Origin: Cellulophaga baltica
GTDB lineage: Bacteria; Bacteroidota; Bacteroidia; Flavobacteriales; Flavobacteriaceae
DNA: 64,000 bases
NCBI RefSeq assembly: GCF_018861125.1
Contig: NZ_JAHKQN010000015.1
Location: 62,001-126,000, forward strand
Direction of reading: 5' to 3'
The notes under the pieces are model-generated. The model searched no databases. It had not been told where the DNA came from and worked only from the letters and a program-made list of their open reading frames with translations. The translations under genes were made by a program, and so were the position numbers. This document shows, piece by piece, positions 19,466-28,595 of the stretch (positions are counted from its first letter, which is position 1; each line of letters starts with the position of its first letter).

Positions 19466-20488
19466 TTAATTTGCAACGTAAGAGTTTCTAGCAGCTACCC
19501 CAACTAAACAAGGAGGTGTGTTAGGTGCTACTGTTGTACTTGCAATATAATGATAAATTCCATCTGGGTATTCATCAGTTACTGCTGTTGTGCCACCACA
19601 ATCATCTAAATCATCTGGTTCTACAGCATACGCATAGATAGGGTATCCATCTTTAGCAAAGCCAGAAAGTACTTTATCAGTTGTTTGTGTCACATTTGTA
19701 CATTCAATTTGATCAATATCATTTGCATTTAATACTTGATTTACAACTTCAGGAATCATATGCCAGTGGTAATAACCCGCAGGATCATTATGACCACCAC
19801 ATGGGTCTAATGATGGTATGTTCACTACAGTAATTGTACCTGTATTTCCTGTACTAAACATTTCAGGACCATTAATTGCAGAAGGAGGATCACCATTAAT
19901 AGGAATTCCGTCAACTGAAAGACCAACTAGTTCTATTTCTCCAATTTCATTAACTTCATCAGCAACAATTGGAGTAACAGGTATTAGATAGGTGATTTCA
20001 ATACTATCATCATCCAAACCATCTAGACAGTAAGAATATGTATCAGGATCACTGCTTGTTGAGCCACTAAAGTCATCAATATGTACAGTTCCGTCATCAT
20101 CAACAATGTCATAACCATCATTTTCAATATCATCTAATAGCGCTTTTTCCCATACTCTAAGGCCAGGATTAGTTTCGCCGTCATAAAAGCTCATTCCTGC
20201 GGTATCTTCATCTGTCTCTGGGCAAAAAGGTCCTTTTTCAATATTATCAGGATTGCTTGAAAAAACTATTTGATAGCAATCTGCTGTAGTTCCATTTTCT
20301 AATTCTGCAGATACAATTTCAAAAGAAATTAAAGAGTCTGAATTCAATAAGGAAGAATCAATTATGTAATCAGTTAAATCGTCAGATTCAGTAGTACTTT
20401 CATCATCTGTATTTTCAGAATCATTAGAACTGCATGAAGTAAAAAAACTCAAGCATAACATTGGAATTAAAAACATTTTTTTTAACAT
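19466..20488 (-). CDS. YHYH-domain lipoprotein, likely surface exposed
   Basis: A 340-aa lipoprotein with lipobox FTSC (Cys19), then a long acidic low-complexity region (SSNDSENTDDESTTESDD) resembling a surface-export signal. The YHYH domain follows: LVGLSVDGIPINGD, DPCGGHNDPAGYYHWHMIP (CGGH at 230-233, YYHWH at 239-243), SGFAKDGYPIYAY and DGIYHYI. The His-rich motif suggests metal binding; the biochemical role of the family is not established. Several Cys residues may form disulphides. It is transcribed ahead of the DUF6702-like gene. Confidence 0.9.
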   Translation of the reverse strand: MLKKMFLIPMLCLSFFTSCSSNDSENTDDESTTESDDLTDYIIDSSLLNSDSLISFEIVSAELENGTTADCYQIVFSSNPDNIEKGPFCPETDEDTAGMSFYDGETNPGLRVWEKALLDDIENDGYDIVDDDGTVHIDDFSGSTSSDPDTYSYCLDGLDDDSIEITYLIPVTPIVADEVNEIGEIELVGLSVDGIPINGDPPSAINGPEMFSTGNTGTITVVNIPSLDPCGGHNDPAGYYHWHMIPEVVNQVLNANDIDQIECTNVTQTTDKVLSGFAKDGYPIYAYAVEPDDLDDCGGTTAVTDEYPDGIYHYIASTTVAPNTPPCLVGVAARNSYVAN

Positions 20489-20610
20489 AAACTCGTGTTT
20501 AATTATTAGTGATTTGGGTTTGTTAGAGCAAATTTAAGTTAAATTAATCTTAAAATAATCACTTTTAAGTGAATAGGGGAATATTATAAGTGAAAACTAA
20601 TTTTAAATTT

Positions 20611-21489
20611 TTATTTCGTGTTATTGCTCTCTTGTTTAGATGATCTAATACTTTCTATAACTACAGAACTTAATATTAAAACTCCACCAATAACCGTGTT
20701 TTTATTAGGTATCTCATTTAAGAGAAGGAAAGCGATGATAATACCAAATACGGGTTGTACGCTGCTTAAAATGCTTACTGTGGTAATTGAGAAGTTTTTA
20801 AAACTATTTAAAAACAATGTGTGCCCTATAGCAGTAGTTAAAAGAGCTAAAGCTATAAGTCCTTTCCATTGACTAATAAGACTTGCGGTTTCTACTGTAA
20901 ATAAAAATGGAAGCAAAGCAATAGTTACAACAGCTAATTGGTAGCACATTAGCATAGAGCCATTATAAGAAGCAACCTTTGTTTTCAATAAAATATTCCG
21001 AAGTGAATATACTACAGCTGATGATACTCCAAAAATAACAGCAATAGTATAATTGTTCTCAAAACTAAAACTCGGAACTAAAAAATAGATACCTAGTAAT
21101 ACCAATAAAGCTAGTAATAAGTGAATTTTTTGAAATTTTGTTTTTAATAAAATGGGTTCCAAAAATGCAGTTATAATAGGGTAAGTGAAAATAGAAATCA
21201 TACCGATAGCTACATTTGATAATTTTAATGCATAGAAATAGGTAATCCAATGGGCACCAATTAAAACGCCACTAATAAGAACAGGAAATAAATGTTTTTT
21301 ATCTACTTTTAAAGCAATTCCTTTCCATTTACAATAAAGTAATAAAAATAGTAAAGCCAATAATGATCTGGTGCCAATAATTACAGGAACTGGTAATTCT
21401 ACATACCTGCCTAAAGCACCAGAGGTGCTAATGAAAAGCATGGCAATGTTTAACTCTAAAAGGTGTTTTAAATGGGTGTTATTTTTCAA
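20611..21489 (-). CDS. EamA (DMT) family transporter
   Basis: A 292-aa membrane protein with ten predicted helices in two EamA halves, typical of drug/metabolite exporters. Examples of segments are LNIAMLFISTSGALGRYVELP, GVLIGAHWITYFYALKLSNVAIG, FGVSSAVVYSLRNILLKTK, and AIGHTLFLNSFKNFSITTVS with the following segment. The substrate is unknown. The start codon is TTG at 21487-21489. It lies 10 bases after the 514-aa helical-repeat gene on the same strand, so the two are co-transcribed. Confidence 0.92.
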   Translation of the reverse strand: MKNNTHLKHLLELNIAMLFISTSGALGRYVELPVPVIIGTRSLLALLFLLLYCKWKGIALKVDKKHLFPVLISGVLIGAHWITYFYALKLSNVAIGMISIFTYPIITAFLEPILLKTKFQKIHLLLALLVLLGIYFLVPSFSFENNYTIAVIFGVSSAVVYSLRNILLKTKVASYNGSMLMCYQLAVVTIALLPFLFTVETASLISQWKGLIALALLTTAIGHTLFLNSFKNFSITTVSILSSVQPVFGIIIAFLLLNEIPNKNTVIGGVLILSSVVIESIRSSKQESNNTK

Positions 21490-21499
21490 AAAGGAGGTA

Positions 21500-23044
21500 T
21501 TATCTAGTCAATAATTTTGCTTTTTCTTGTATGATTTGAGCAACTGGTTTGTTTTGTAAGTGACTCTCTAGCCATGATAGAATATCTAAATATAAAAAAG
21601 CTCTTTTTTCATACGGATGATCTTCATACTTTTTAAGTTCATTGTATAATTTTTGAAATTCATTTTTAAGCTCATTAGGGTAAATATCACCTAAACCACG
21701 TAAAAATTTGATCATTTCTTTTTGAACTGCATGCAAATCGTTCATTTTTAATAAAAACTTGTAGGTACTTTTTAGTTGAATTTCTAAATGGTAATCCATA
21801 CCAGCTTCGTAATGTGCTACCAAGCTCAAAACTCGGGCAAAACACATTAGATCTTCACGCATTTTAAGGTTCTTATTGTTAATAATTTTTTTTAGATATA
21901 AGATGCAGGTTTTATTATCGCCCATCCCAAAATACAGACATGCAATTTTATAATAGCATAACATAATATGATGTTCATCAATACGGTCTTTATGTTTTGT
22001 TATTCCGTATTCAATAATTTTCACTAAATAGGTCCCTTTTTCAAAAGTGCCGTTTAAGAAATGAAGGTTTAATTTGTTGCTATTAATATATAAAAAAGCA
22101 AGTGATGCAACATTATCGTTACTCGGGAAACTTTTATCGCTCACCGTTTGCTCTAACTTTTCTAAGACTTCTTTAAATTGAGAGCTATATCTTACTAAAA
22201 ATAGCGATTCTAATAAATAATTATTTCCCTTTAAATAAAAAACAGGGTTTAAATAGATCATTTCTCTATGCTCATAAAATAAATCAGACCATTTGCTGGC
22301 GTATTTATAGCTCGATAAAAAATCTTGTGTTAAAAAACTGTACCATAAATACGATTTATATAGCCATAATTTTTCACGAAAACCAAGATCTTCAATTCTA
22401 TATTTAGGAACATGTCTCTCAAAATATTTTGTAATAAACTGGTAATCTTCATCACTTCGTACATGGCCTAATTTTAGCATTTGGCCGTATAATTGTAGTG
22501 ATAAATTTGATAGTTTACTAGTCATAACATTCTGAGCAGAAAGCTCTTTTGCTTGTATGGCTAACTCGTCAGCTCTATCAGGTATGCTTCGCGTAATATA
22601 TTGTGTTTCAATTAGTTTTTCTAATTCAACAATTTCGTAAGCAATGTTTTTTTCTTCATTTTCAATTGCTGTAGTTTTAGCTTTATCTAGTATTTTAAGG
22701 CTCTGTTTGTACAAACCTTTTTGGTATAAAATGGTAGCAAAATCTAACTGTTCACGAATTTGCACACGTATATTTTGGTTTACGGGGTTTAATCGTAAAC
22801 TAACTAAAATTTGTTTGTATAAGTGCGCTTTTAAATTTGAAAGTTGCGCTTTTTTAACAATTCCTGTTGCGAGTATTATTTTCTCATCATAATCCTTAAC
22901 TTTATCTAATAAATTAAAAAGGGCTAAAAATTTAGCATCAGAATTTACCCCTAAGCGACCAACATAAAGTTTGAACTGACGTTTTTCAGACTTTGATAGT
23001 GATTTTATAAGAACAAATAATGAATCTTTATGAGCATTTGTCAT
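21500..23044 (-). CDS. Unknown helical-repeat (TPR-like) cytosolic protein
   Basis: 514 aa, no signal peptide, almost entirely helical with TPR-like pairs (YQKGLYKQSLKILDKAKTTA, KIACLYFGMGDNKTCILYLKK). The N-terminus (FVLIKSLSKSEKRQFKLYVG) is characteristic of a conserved but uncharacterised Bacteroidota protein. It probably forms a solenoid for protein binding (inference). It is transcribed divergently from leuA with 147 bases between, and with the EamA transporter gene behind it. Confidence 0.78.
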   Translation of the reverse strand: MTNAHKDSLFVLIKSLSKSEKRQFKLYVGRLGVNSDAKFLALFNLLDKVKDYDEKIILATGIVKKAQLSNLKAHLYKQILVSLRLNPVNQNIRVQIREQLDFATILYQKGLYKQSLKILDKAKTTAIENEEKNIAYEIVELEKLIETQYITRSIPDRADELAIQAKELSAQNVMTSKLSNLSLQLYGQMLKLGHVRSDEDYQFITKYFERHVPKYRIEDLGFREKLWLYKSYLWYSFLTQDFLSSYKYASKWSDLFYEHREMIYLNPVFYLKGNNYLLESLFLVRYSSQFKEVLEKLEQTVSDKSFPSNDNVASLAFLYINSNKLNLHFLNGTFEKGTYLVKIIEYGITKHKDRIDEHHIMLCYYKIACLYFGMGDNKTCILYLKKIINNKNLKMREDLMCFARVLSLVAHYEAGMDYHLEIQLKSTYKFLLKMNDLHAVQKEMIKFLRGLGDIYPNELKNEFQKLYNELKKYEDHPYEKRAFLYLDILSWLESHLQNKPVAQIIQEKAKLLTR

Positions 23045-23191
23045 CGTAAAAAATATTGTTTAACTATTTGTTTATCAATCAATTGAACACCCTTAAAACT
23101 AACTTAACGTTGTAAATGTTTTTTTACACCTAAACTTAGTTAATAGAGTTAAGTATATATTCGTAATGACTAGTAAAACTACGCAAATATA

Positions 23192-24364
23192 ATGAGCAAA
23201 GATAAAGTACAAATTTTTGATACGACACTTAGAGACGGAGAACAGGTACCAGGCTGTAAATTAGACACAACGCAAAAATTAGTTATCGCTGAACGTTTAG
23301 AACTTTTAGGAGTTGATGTTATAGAAGCGGGTTTTCCTATTTCTAGTCCTGGAGATTTTAAATCTGTAGAAGAAATAGCAAAATTAATTAAGAATGTAAC
23401 AGTTTGTGGTTTAACCAGGGCTGTTAAAAAAGATATTGAAGTTGCAGCAGAGGCATTAAAATATGCCAAAAGGCCAAGAATTCATACGGGAATTGGTACT
23501 TCAGAATCACATATAAAGTTTAAATTCAATTCTAATAAAGATGCTATTATAGAAAGAGCTGTTGAGGCTGTTTCTTATGCGAAATCTTTTGTTGAAGATG
23601 TTGAGTTTTACGCAGAAGATGCAGGTAGGACTGATAATGAGTTTTTAGCAAGAGTTTGTGAAGCTGTTATAAAAGCTGGTGCAACAGTGCTTAATATACC
23701 TGATACAACAGGGTATTGTTTGCCAGAAGAATACGGAGCAAAAATTAAATATTTACGTGAAAACGTAACAGGTATAGATAAAGCAATTTTATCTTGTCAC
23801 TGTCATAATGATTTAGGTTTGGCAACAGCAAACTCTATTGCAGGTGTAACAAATGGTGCGCGCCAAATAGAATGTACTATTAACGGTATTGGTGAGCGTG
23901 CAGGTAATACTGCTTTAGAAGAAGTTGTCATGATTTTAAGACAACACCCAACTTTAGGGCTTGATACAAATATTAATAGCACATTATTAAACGATACAAG
24001 TCGTATGGTCTCTCAAAAAATGGGAATGATTGTACAGCCTAATAAAGCAATTGTTGGTGCAAATGCATTTGCACACAGTTCAGGTATTCACCAAGATGGT
24101 GTGATTAAAAACAGAGAAACTTACGAAATTATTGATCCGGCTGATGTTGGTGTAGATGAATCTTCAATAGTTTTAACTGCTCGTAGTGGTAGGGCAGCTT
24201 TAGCATATAGAGCTAAAATTGTAGGTTATGAACTTACAAAAGTGCAATTAGATGCTGTATATCAAGAGTTTTTGAAGTTTGCAGATTTAAAAAAAGAGAT
24301 TTTAGATGAAGATATCCATAAAATTATAGAACTTAGCAGTGTTGAAAAAGAAAACATTGCATAA
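23192..24364 (+). CDS. leuA: 2-isopropylmalate synthase, short form
   Basis: A 390-aa DRE-TIM metallolyase catalysing the first committed step of leucine synthesis, acetyl-CoA plus 2-oxoisovalerate. Motifs: [16 protein letters not shown] (9-24), [19 protein letters not shown] (metal His pair), [14 protein letters not shown], and [18 protein letters not shown]. It is ~130 residues shorter than E. coli LeuA and lacks the C-terminal leucine-binding regulatory domain, so feedback inhibition of the usual kind is unlikely. Homocitrate or citramalate synthase are alternatives on sequence, but coupling to leuB (one-base overlap, TAATG) supports leucine synthesis. Confidence 0.92.
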   Translation: MSKDKVQIFDTTLRDGEQVPGCKLDTTQKLVIAERLELLGVDVIEAGFPISSPGDFKSVEEIAKLIKNVTVCGLTRAVKKDIEVAAEALKYAKRPRIHTGIGTSESHIKFKFNSNKDAIIERAVEAVSYAKSFVEDVEFYAEDAGRTDNEFLARVCEAVIKAGATVLNIPDTTGYCLPEEYGAKIKYLRENVTGIDKAILSCHCHNDLGLATANSIAGVTNGARQIECTINGIGERAGNTALEEVVMILRQHPTLGLDTNINSTLLNDTSRMVSQKMGMIVQPNKAIVGANAFAHSSGIHQDGVIKNRETYEIIDPADVGVDESSIVLTARSGRAALAYRAKIVGYELTKVQLDAVYQEFLKFADLKKEILDEDIHKIIELSSVEKENIA

Positions 24365-25482
24365 TGAATATAAAGATTGCTCTATTACCTGGTGATGGAA
24401 TTGGACCTGAAGTTGTTGCGCAAGCTGTAAAATGTTTGCAGGCAGTTGAAGAAACTTTTGCTCATCAATTTACTTATACAACAGAATTAATTGGCGCTAC
24501 AGCTATTTATCAAAGCGGTGTAGCATTACCAAAAGAGACAATAGAATTGTGCAATAATTCTGATGCTGTAATATTTGGAGCAATAGGTTTACCGGAATTT
24601 GATGATAATCCTGATGCTAAAATAAGACCCGAAGATGCTTTGTTTCAGTTACGAAAAGAGTTAGGCGTTTTTGCAAATATTAGACCCGTTGCAGTGTTCC
24701 CAACACTATTAGATAAGTCACCTTTAAAAGAATCTGTTCTTAGAGGTACAGATTTTGTTATTTATAGAGAATTAACTGGTGGTGTTTATAATGGAGAACA
24801 TACTTTAGTGGAAGACGGTTCTGAGGCTAGTGATATTGCTACATATTCTGAATCTCAAATTACAAGAGTTGCGCATTTAGCATTTAAAGCGGCTAAAAAA
24901 AGACGTAAAAAAGTAACTTTAGTCGATAAGTCTAATGTTTTGGAAACTTCAAGACTTTGGCGTAGAGTAGTAAAACGTATTAGCGAAAGTTATCCTGATG
25001 TTGAATTAGAGTGTATTTATTTGCACAATTCAATTATGCAAATGATATTAAAACCAAGTAGGTTTGATGTTATTTTAGCGCCTAATTTATTTGGAGATAT
25101 TATATCTGACGAAGCAAGTGTTATTGGTGGGTCAATAGGTTTGTTGCCGTCAGCGTCAATAGGTGATGGTATTGCTATGTTTGAGCCTATTCATGGTTCG
25201 TATCCTCAGGCACAAGGTAAAGATATTGCTAACCCTATAGCAACAATACTTTCAGCGGCAATGTTACTACAGCATTTTGGTTTAGAAGAAGAGTCAAGAG
25301 CAGTAGTGTCAGCAGTAAATAAATCGTTAAAAAGTAATATAGTAACACCAGATATTAACCCGAAAAGTAAATACGGAACTAATGATGTTGGTGATTTTAT
25401 AGCGAGTAATATTGTTGATACAGATGAAAGCTTAAATATGAATTATGAAAATATTGGTTTAGGAAAATCAACCATTATTTAA
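24364..25482 (+). CDS. leuB: 3-isopropylmalate dehydrogenase
   Basis: A 372-aa NAD-dependent decarboxylating dehydrogenase of leucine synthesis. Motifs: ALLPGDGIGPEVVAQA at the N-terminus, FGAIGLPEFDD, YRELTGGVYNGEHT (substrate Arg/Tyr region), TLVDKSNVLETSRLWRRVV (catalytic Lys), and FGDIISDEASVIGGSIGLLPSAS with metal-binding Asp residues. FEPIHGSYPQAQGKDIANPIAT is the NAD-binding region. Its start overlaps the leuA stop. leuC and leuD do not follow; a terminator does. Confidence 0.96.
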   Translation: MNIKIALLPGDGIGPEVVAQAVKCLQAVEETFAHQFTYTTELIGATAIYQSGVALPKETIELCNNSDAVIFGAIGLPEFDDNPDAKIRPEDALFQLRKELGVFANIRPVAVFPTLLDKSPLKESVLRGTDFVIYRELTGGVYNGEHTLVEDGSEASDIATYSESQITRVAHLAFKAAKKRRKKVTLVDKSNVLETSRLWRRVVKRISESYPDVELECIYLHNSIMQMILKPSRFDVILAPNLFGDIISDEASVIGGSIGLLPSASIGDGIAMFEPIHGSYPQAQGKDIANPIATILSAAMLLQHFGLEEESRAVVSAVNKSLKSNIVTPDINPKSKYGTNDVGDFIASNIVDTDESLNMNYENIGLGKSTII

Positions 25483-25506
25483 AAATAGACGATTTAAAAT
25501 TTTATA

Positions 25507-25537
25507 AAATGCTTTTAGAAATAAAAGCATTTTTTTG
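25507..25537 (+). terminator. Intrinsic terminator after leuB
   Basis: Stem AAATGCTTTTA (25507-25517) with TAAAAGCATTT (25522-25532), a GAAA tetraloop, and a T run. Confidence 0.9.
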
Positions 25538-25590
25538 TTTCTAATGCTTTCTGTTAGTGAAAAAATAAATTTAAATCAACAAAATACCTG

Positions 25591-25621
25591 TTGAATGTCT
25601 TAGCGCATTGTTTTATATTTG
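25591..25621 (+). promoter_or_regulatory. Promoter of pheT
   Basis: TTG (25591-25593), a 20-nt spacer, then TATATTTG (25614-25621), near-perfect Bacteroidota promoter. Predicted start about 25626, leaving a leader of ~83 nt before the ATG at 25709. The leader has a small hairpin AACCCATAAAAGGGTT but no recognisable T-box or attenuator. Confidence 0.75.
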
Positions 25622-25708
25622 TCGGTTATTACAGGCTTGTAAATAAGCGGTAATGTTTTATTGATAAAATTAATACGAAACCCATAAAAGGGTTGTAAAC
25701 ACACTTTA

Positions 25709-28135
25709 ATGAAAATCTCATACAACTGGTTAAAACAATTTTTACAAATTGGCTGGGAAGCTGAACAAACTGCAGATTTATTAACAGATCTTGGTTTAGA
25801 AGTTGAAGGTATAGAATCATTTGAATCTGTAAAAGGAGGATTAAAAGGAATTGTTGTAGGTCATGTTTTAACTTGCGAAAAGCATTCAAATGCTGATAAG
25901 TTAAAAGTTACTACCGTTGATATAGGTGCAGGAGCTCCTGTACAAATCGTATGTGGTGCTCCAAATGTAGCTGCAGGTCAAAAAGTTCCGGTAGCAACAA
26001 TAGGTACAGTTTTGTATACTGAAGAAGGGGAAGCTTGGAAAATCAAAAAAGGTAAAATTCGTGGGGAAGAAAGCCACGGGATGATATGTGCTGAAGATGA
26101 ATTAGGGCTTGGTAAAGGGCATGACGGGATAATGGTATTGTCAGAAGATTTAGAACCAGGAACCGAAGCGTCAACAATTTTTGATATAGAGAATGATATC
26201 GTCTTTGAAATAGGTTTAACGCCTAACAGGGCTGATGCAATGAGTCATTTAGGTGTAGCAAGAGACTTAAAAGCTGGTCTTAAACAAAAAGAAATTCAAT
26301 TAGAATTAATTACACCGTCATTAAGTAACTTTAATGTAGCAAATAGATCATTAAAAATAGATGTTGATGTTGTTGATAATAAATTAGCGCCTAGGTATTG
26401 TGGTGTTACTATTAGCAATTTAACTGTAGAAGAATCACCAACTTGGTTAAAGAATAGATTAAAAGCGATAGGTTTAAATCCTATAAATAATATTGTTGAT
26501 GCTACAAATTATGTACTGCATGAGCTTGGGCAACCTTTACATGCTTTTGATGCAAATAAAATAAAAGATCACAAAGTTATTGTTAAAACTTTACCGCCAG
26601 GTACAAAGTTTAGAACACTTGATGATACAGAAATTGAATTGCATGAAGATGATTTAATGATTTGTGATTCAGAAAAACCATTGTGTATTGCAGGTGTTTA
26701 CGGTGGGTTAAATTCTGGTGTAACAGATAGTACAACGGCAATATTTTTAGAAAGTGCTTATTTTGATCCTATTTCGGTTCGTAAAACATCAAAAAGGCAC
26801 GGGTTTAATACAGATGCTTCTTTCCGTTTTGAACGTGGTATCGATATTAATAATGTGGAGTTTAGTTTAAAAAGAGCAGCAATACTAATTCAGCAAATAG
26901 CTGGTGGTGATATTACTTCTGATATTATGGATTTCTATCCGCATAAAGAAGATGATTACCAAGTATTCTTAACTTTTAAGAAGATTAACAAGTTAATAGG
27001 TCAAGAGATTCCTAAAGATACTATCAAATCTATATTAGCATCTTTAGATATTAAATTGAATAATGTTACTGAAACAGGTTTAGGACTTACAATTCCTTTT
27101 TATAGAGTTGATGTTCGTAGAGAAGTTGATGTTATTGAAGAACTTTTAAGAGTTTATGGGTACAACAACATTGCTTTTAAAGAAAAGTTAAATGCATCTG
27201 TAGCTACAACATCTCCTTTTGAAGATTATAAAGTACAAGCAGTTGTAGGTGACTTTTTAGCAGCTAAGGGTTTTAATGAAATAATGACCAATAGTTTATC
27301 TACGCCAGCAAATAATGAGGTTGTAGAGCGCTTTAAAGAGGAGCAAACCGTGAAAATTATAAATCCGCTAAGTAATGACTTGTCTATTATGAGAAGGTCA
27401 TTATTATTTTCAGGATTAGAAGCTGCTCTATATAACATCAATAGAAAAAAACAGAATTTAAAACTTTTTGAATTTGGGAAAAGTTACCATGTATATAATG
27501 AAAAGCAGATAGAACATAAGCATTTAGCTTTGTTTGTGACAGGCAATAAAAATGATGATAATTGGATTGCTTCATCGGAAAAAGTTAGTTTTTTTACTTT
27601 AAAATCAAGTGTAGAAAGTATTTTACAGCGTTTAGGTATTTCTAATTTTAATACTGTAGCTTCAAAAAGTGAAGAGTTTGCGGAAGGTTTAACATTCAAA
27701 TCTAAAAAAATAGATTTAGTTGATTTCGGAGTTGTTAAGAGTTCAATTCTTAAAAAATTCGATATTAAAACAGAGGTGTTGTATGCTGATTTTAAATGGG
27801 ATGCTATTTTAGAGCTAATTGCAGACAATACAATAAAGTATACTGAAATTTCTAAATTTCCAGAAGTAAAAAGAGATTTTGCCTTATTACTTGATGATAA
27901 AGTAAGTTTTAAAGAAATACATGATATCGCTTTTGAAACAGAAAAAGCATTGTTAAAAGAAGTTAGTTTGTTTGATGTGTATACTGGTGATAAGTTGCCA
28001 GCAGGTAAAAAATCTTATGCAGTTAGTTTTACTTTAAAGTCAGAAAAAGCTACGCTTACAGATAAGCAAATTGAAAAAATAATGAGTAAGTTTCAAAATA
28101 AGTTTGAAACAAAATTAGGAGCGGAATTAAGGTAA
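25709..28135 (+). CDS. pheT: Phenylalanyl-tRNA synthetase beta subunit
   Basis: 808 aa. Domain order is standard: N-terminal B1 segment, EMAP-type tRNA-binding fold (GIVVGHVLTCEKHSNADKLKV, residues ~45-70, with IVCGAPNVAAGQKVPVA), B3/B4 (TPNRADAMSHLGVARDL; NIVDATNYVLHELGQPLHAFD), B5 (LTFKKINKLIGQEIPKDTIK), the core (RVDVRREVDVIEELLRVYGYNNI), and the C-terminal ferredoxin-fold anticodon-binding domain (FPEVKRDFALLLDDKVSFKEI). It forms an alpha2-beta2 enzyme charging tRNA-Phe. pheS is not in the window. It has its own promoter. Confidence 0.97.
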   Translation: MKISYNWLKQFLQIGWEAEQTADLLTDLGLEVEGIESFESVKGGLKGIVVGHVLTCEKHSNADKLKVTTVDIGAGAPVQIVCGAPNVAAGQKVPVATIGTVLYTEEGEAWKIKKGKIRGEESHGMICAEDELGLGKGHDGIMVLSEDLEPGTEASTIFDIENDIVFEIGLTPNRADAMSHLGVARDLKAGLKQKEIQLELITPSLSNFNVANRSLKIDVDVVDNKLAPRYCGVTISNLTVEESPTWLKNRLKAIGLNPINNIVDATNYVLHELGQPLHAFDANKIKDHKVIVKTLPPGTKFRTLDDTEIELHEDDLMICDSEKPLCIAGVYGGLNSGVTDSTTAIFLESAYFDPISVRKTSKRHGFNTDASFRFERGIDINNVEFSLKRAAILIQQIAGGDITSDIMDFYPHKEDDYQVFLTFKKINKLIGQEIPKDTIKSILASLDIKLNNVTETGLGLTIPFYRVDVRREVDVIEELLRVYGYNNIAFKEKLNASVATTSPFEDYKVQAVVGDFLAAKGFNEIMTNSLSTPANNEVVERFKEEQTVKIINPLSNDLSIMRRSLLFSGLEAALYNINRKKQNLKLFEFGKSYHVYNEKQIEHKHLALFVTGNKNDDNWIASSEKVSFFTLKSSVESILQRLGISNFNTVASKSEEFAEGLTFKSKKIDLVDFGVVKSSILKKFDIKTEVLYADFKWDAILELIADNTIKYTEISKFPEVKRDFALLLDDKVSFKEIHDIAFETEKALLKEVSLFDVYTGDKLPAGKKSYAVSFTLKSEKATLTDKQIEKIMSKFQNKFETKLGAELR

Positions 28136-28203
28136 TGCCTCTAATTAAATTTAGCTGTTAATAAGTCTTAAAATATTTAACTTGTAATAATTCCATTAAA
28201 TAG

Positions 28204-28238
28204 GAATATATCCATACTTTTGTAATATGGATATATTC
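28204..28238 (+). promoter_or_regulatory. Operator-like 13-bp inverted repeat over umuD promoter and start codon
   Basis: GAATATATCCATA (28204-28216) is the exact reverse complement of TATGGATATATTC (28226-28238), with a 9-nt spacer. The -7 box TACTTTTG (28215-28222) spans the spacer, and the umuD ATG (28227-28229) is inside the right arm. No TTG lies at a proper distance upstream. The arrangement is what a repressor (or activator) site controlling an SOS-like operon would look like. The binding protein is unknown. Confidence 0.7.
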
Positions 28239-28595
28239 TCACATGGTAAATTAAAGAGGGTAGAGAAAAAACACGCTTTTGAAGTGTCAAAGCAAGTGGG
28301 TTTTCCTAGTCCTGCTACACATTATTTAGAACCCAGTATTAGCTTAGACCAAGAACTTATTGGTAATAGTGATGCTACATTTTATGTGCGTATTGAGGGT
28401 GATGCACTATCAGAATTTAATATTTTAGAAAACGATGTTTTAATTATAGATCGTTCTCTTGCAGTAAAAGAGAATGATTTGGCTATGGTTGTAACTGATG
28501 GTGAATTCAAAGTTATTAGAGTAGCATCAAAAGAACACCAAAACGAATTTGCCTTATGGGGAGTTATTAAATATATAATTCATGCCTGTAAATGA
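28227..28595 (+). CDS. umuD: UmuD-like protein lacking the self-cleavage dyad
   Basis: A 122-aa UmuD homologue, collinear with E. coli Umu[12 protein letters not shown] at 23-33, FYVRIEGD at 52-59, and DGEFKVIRV at 91-99. In active UmuD, RecA-stimulated autocleavage between residues 24 and 25 uses Ser60 and Lys97. Here position 60 is Ala (EGDALSE), position 97 is Ile (EFKVIRV), and the cleavage pair is Val24-Gly25 rather than Cys-Gly. The fold seems intact but self-cleavage should be impossible. It overlaps umuC by 4 bases (ATGA) and so is its likely partner. The -7 box ends four bases before the ATG, implying a leaderless mRNA. Confidence 0.88.
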   Translation: MDIFSHGKLKRVEKKHAFEVSKQVGFPSPATHYLEPSISLDQELIGNSDATFYVRIEGDALSEFNILENDVLIIDRSLAVKENDLAMVVTDGEFKVIRVASKEHQNEFALWGVIKYIIHACK

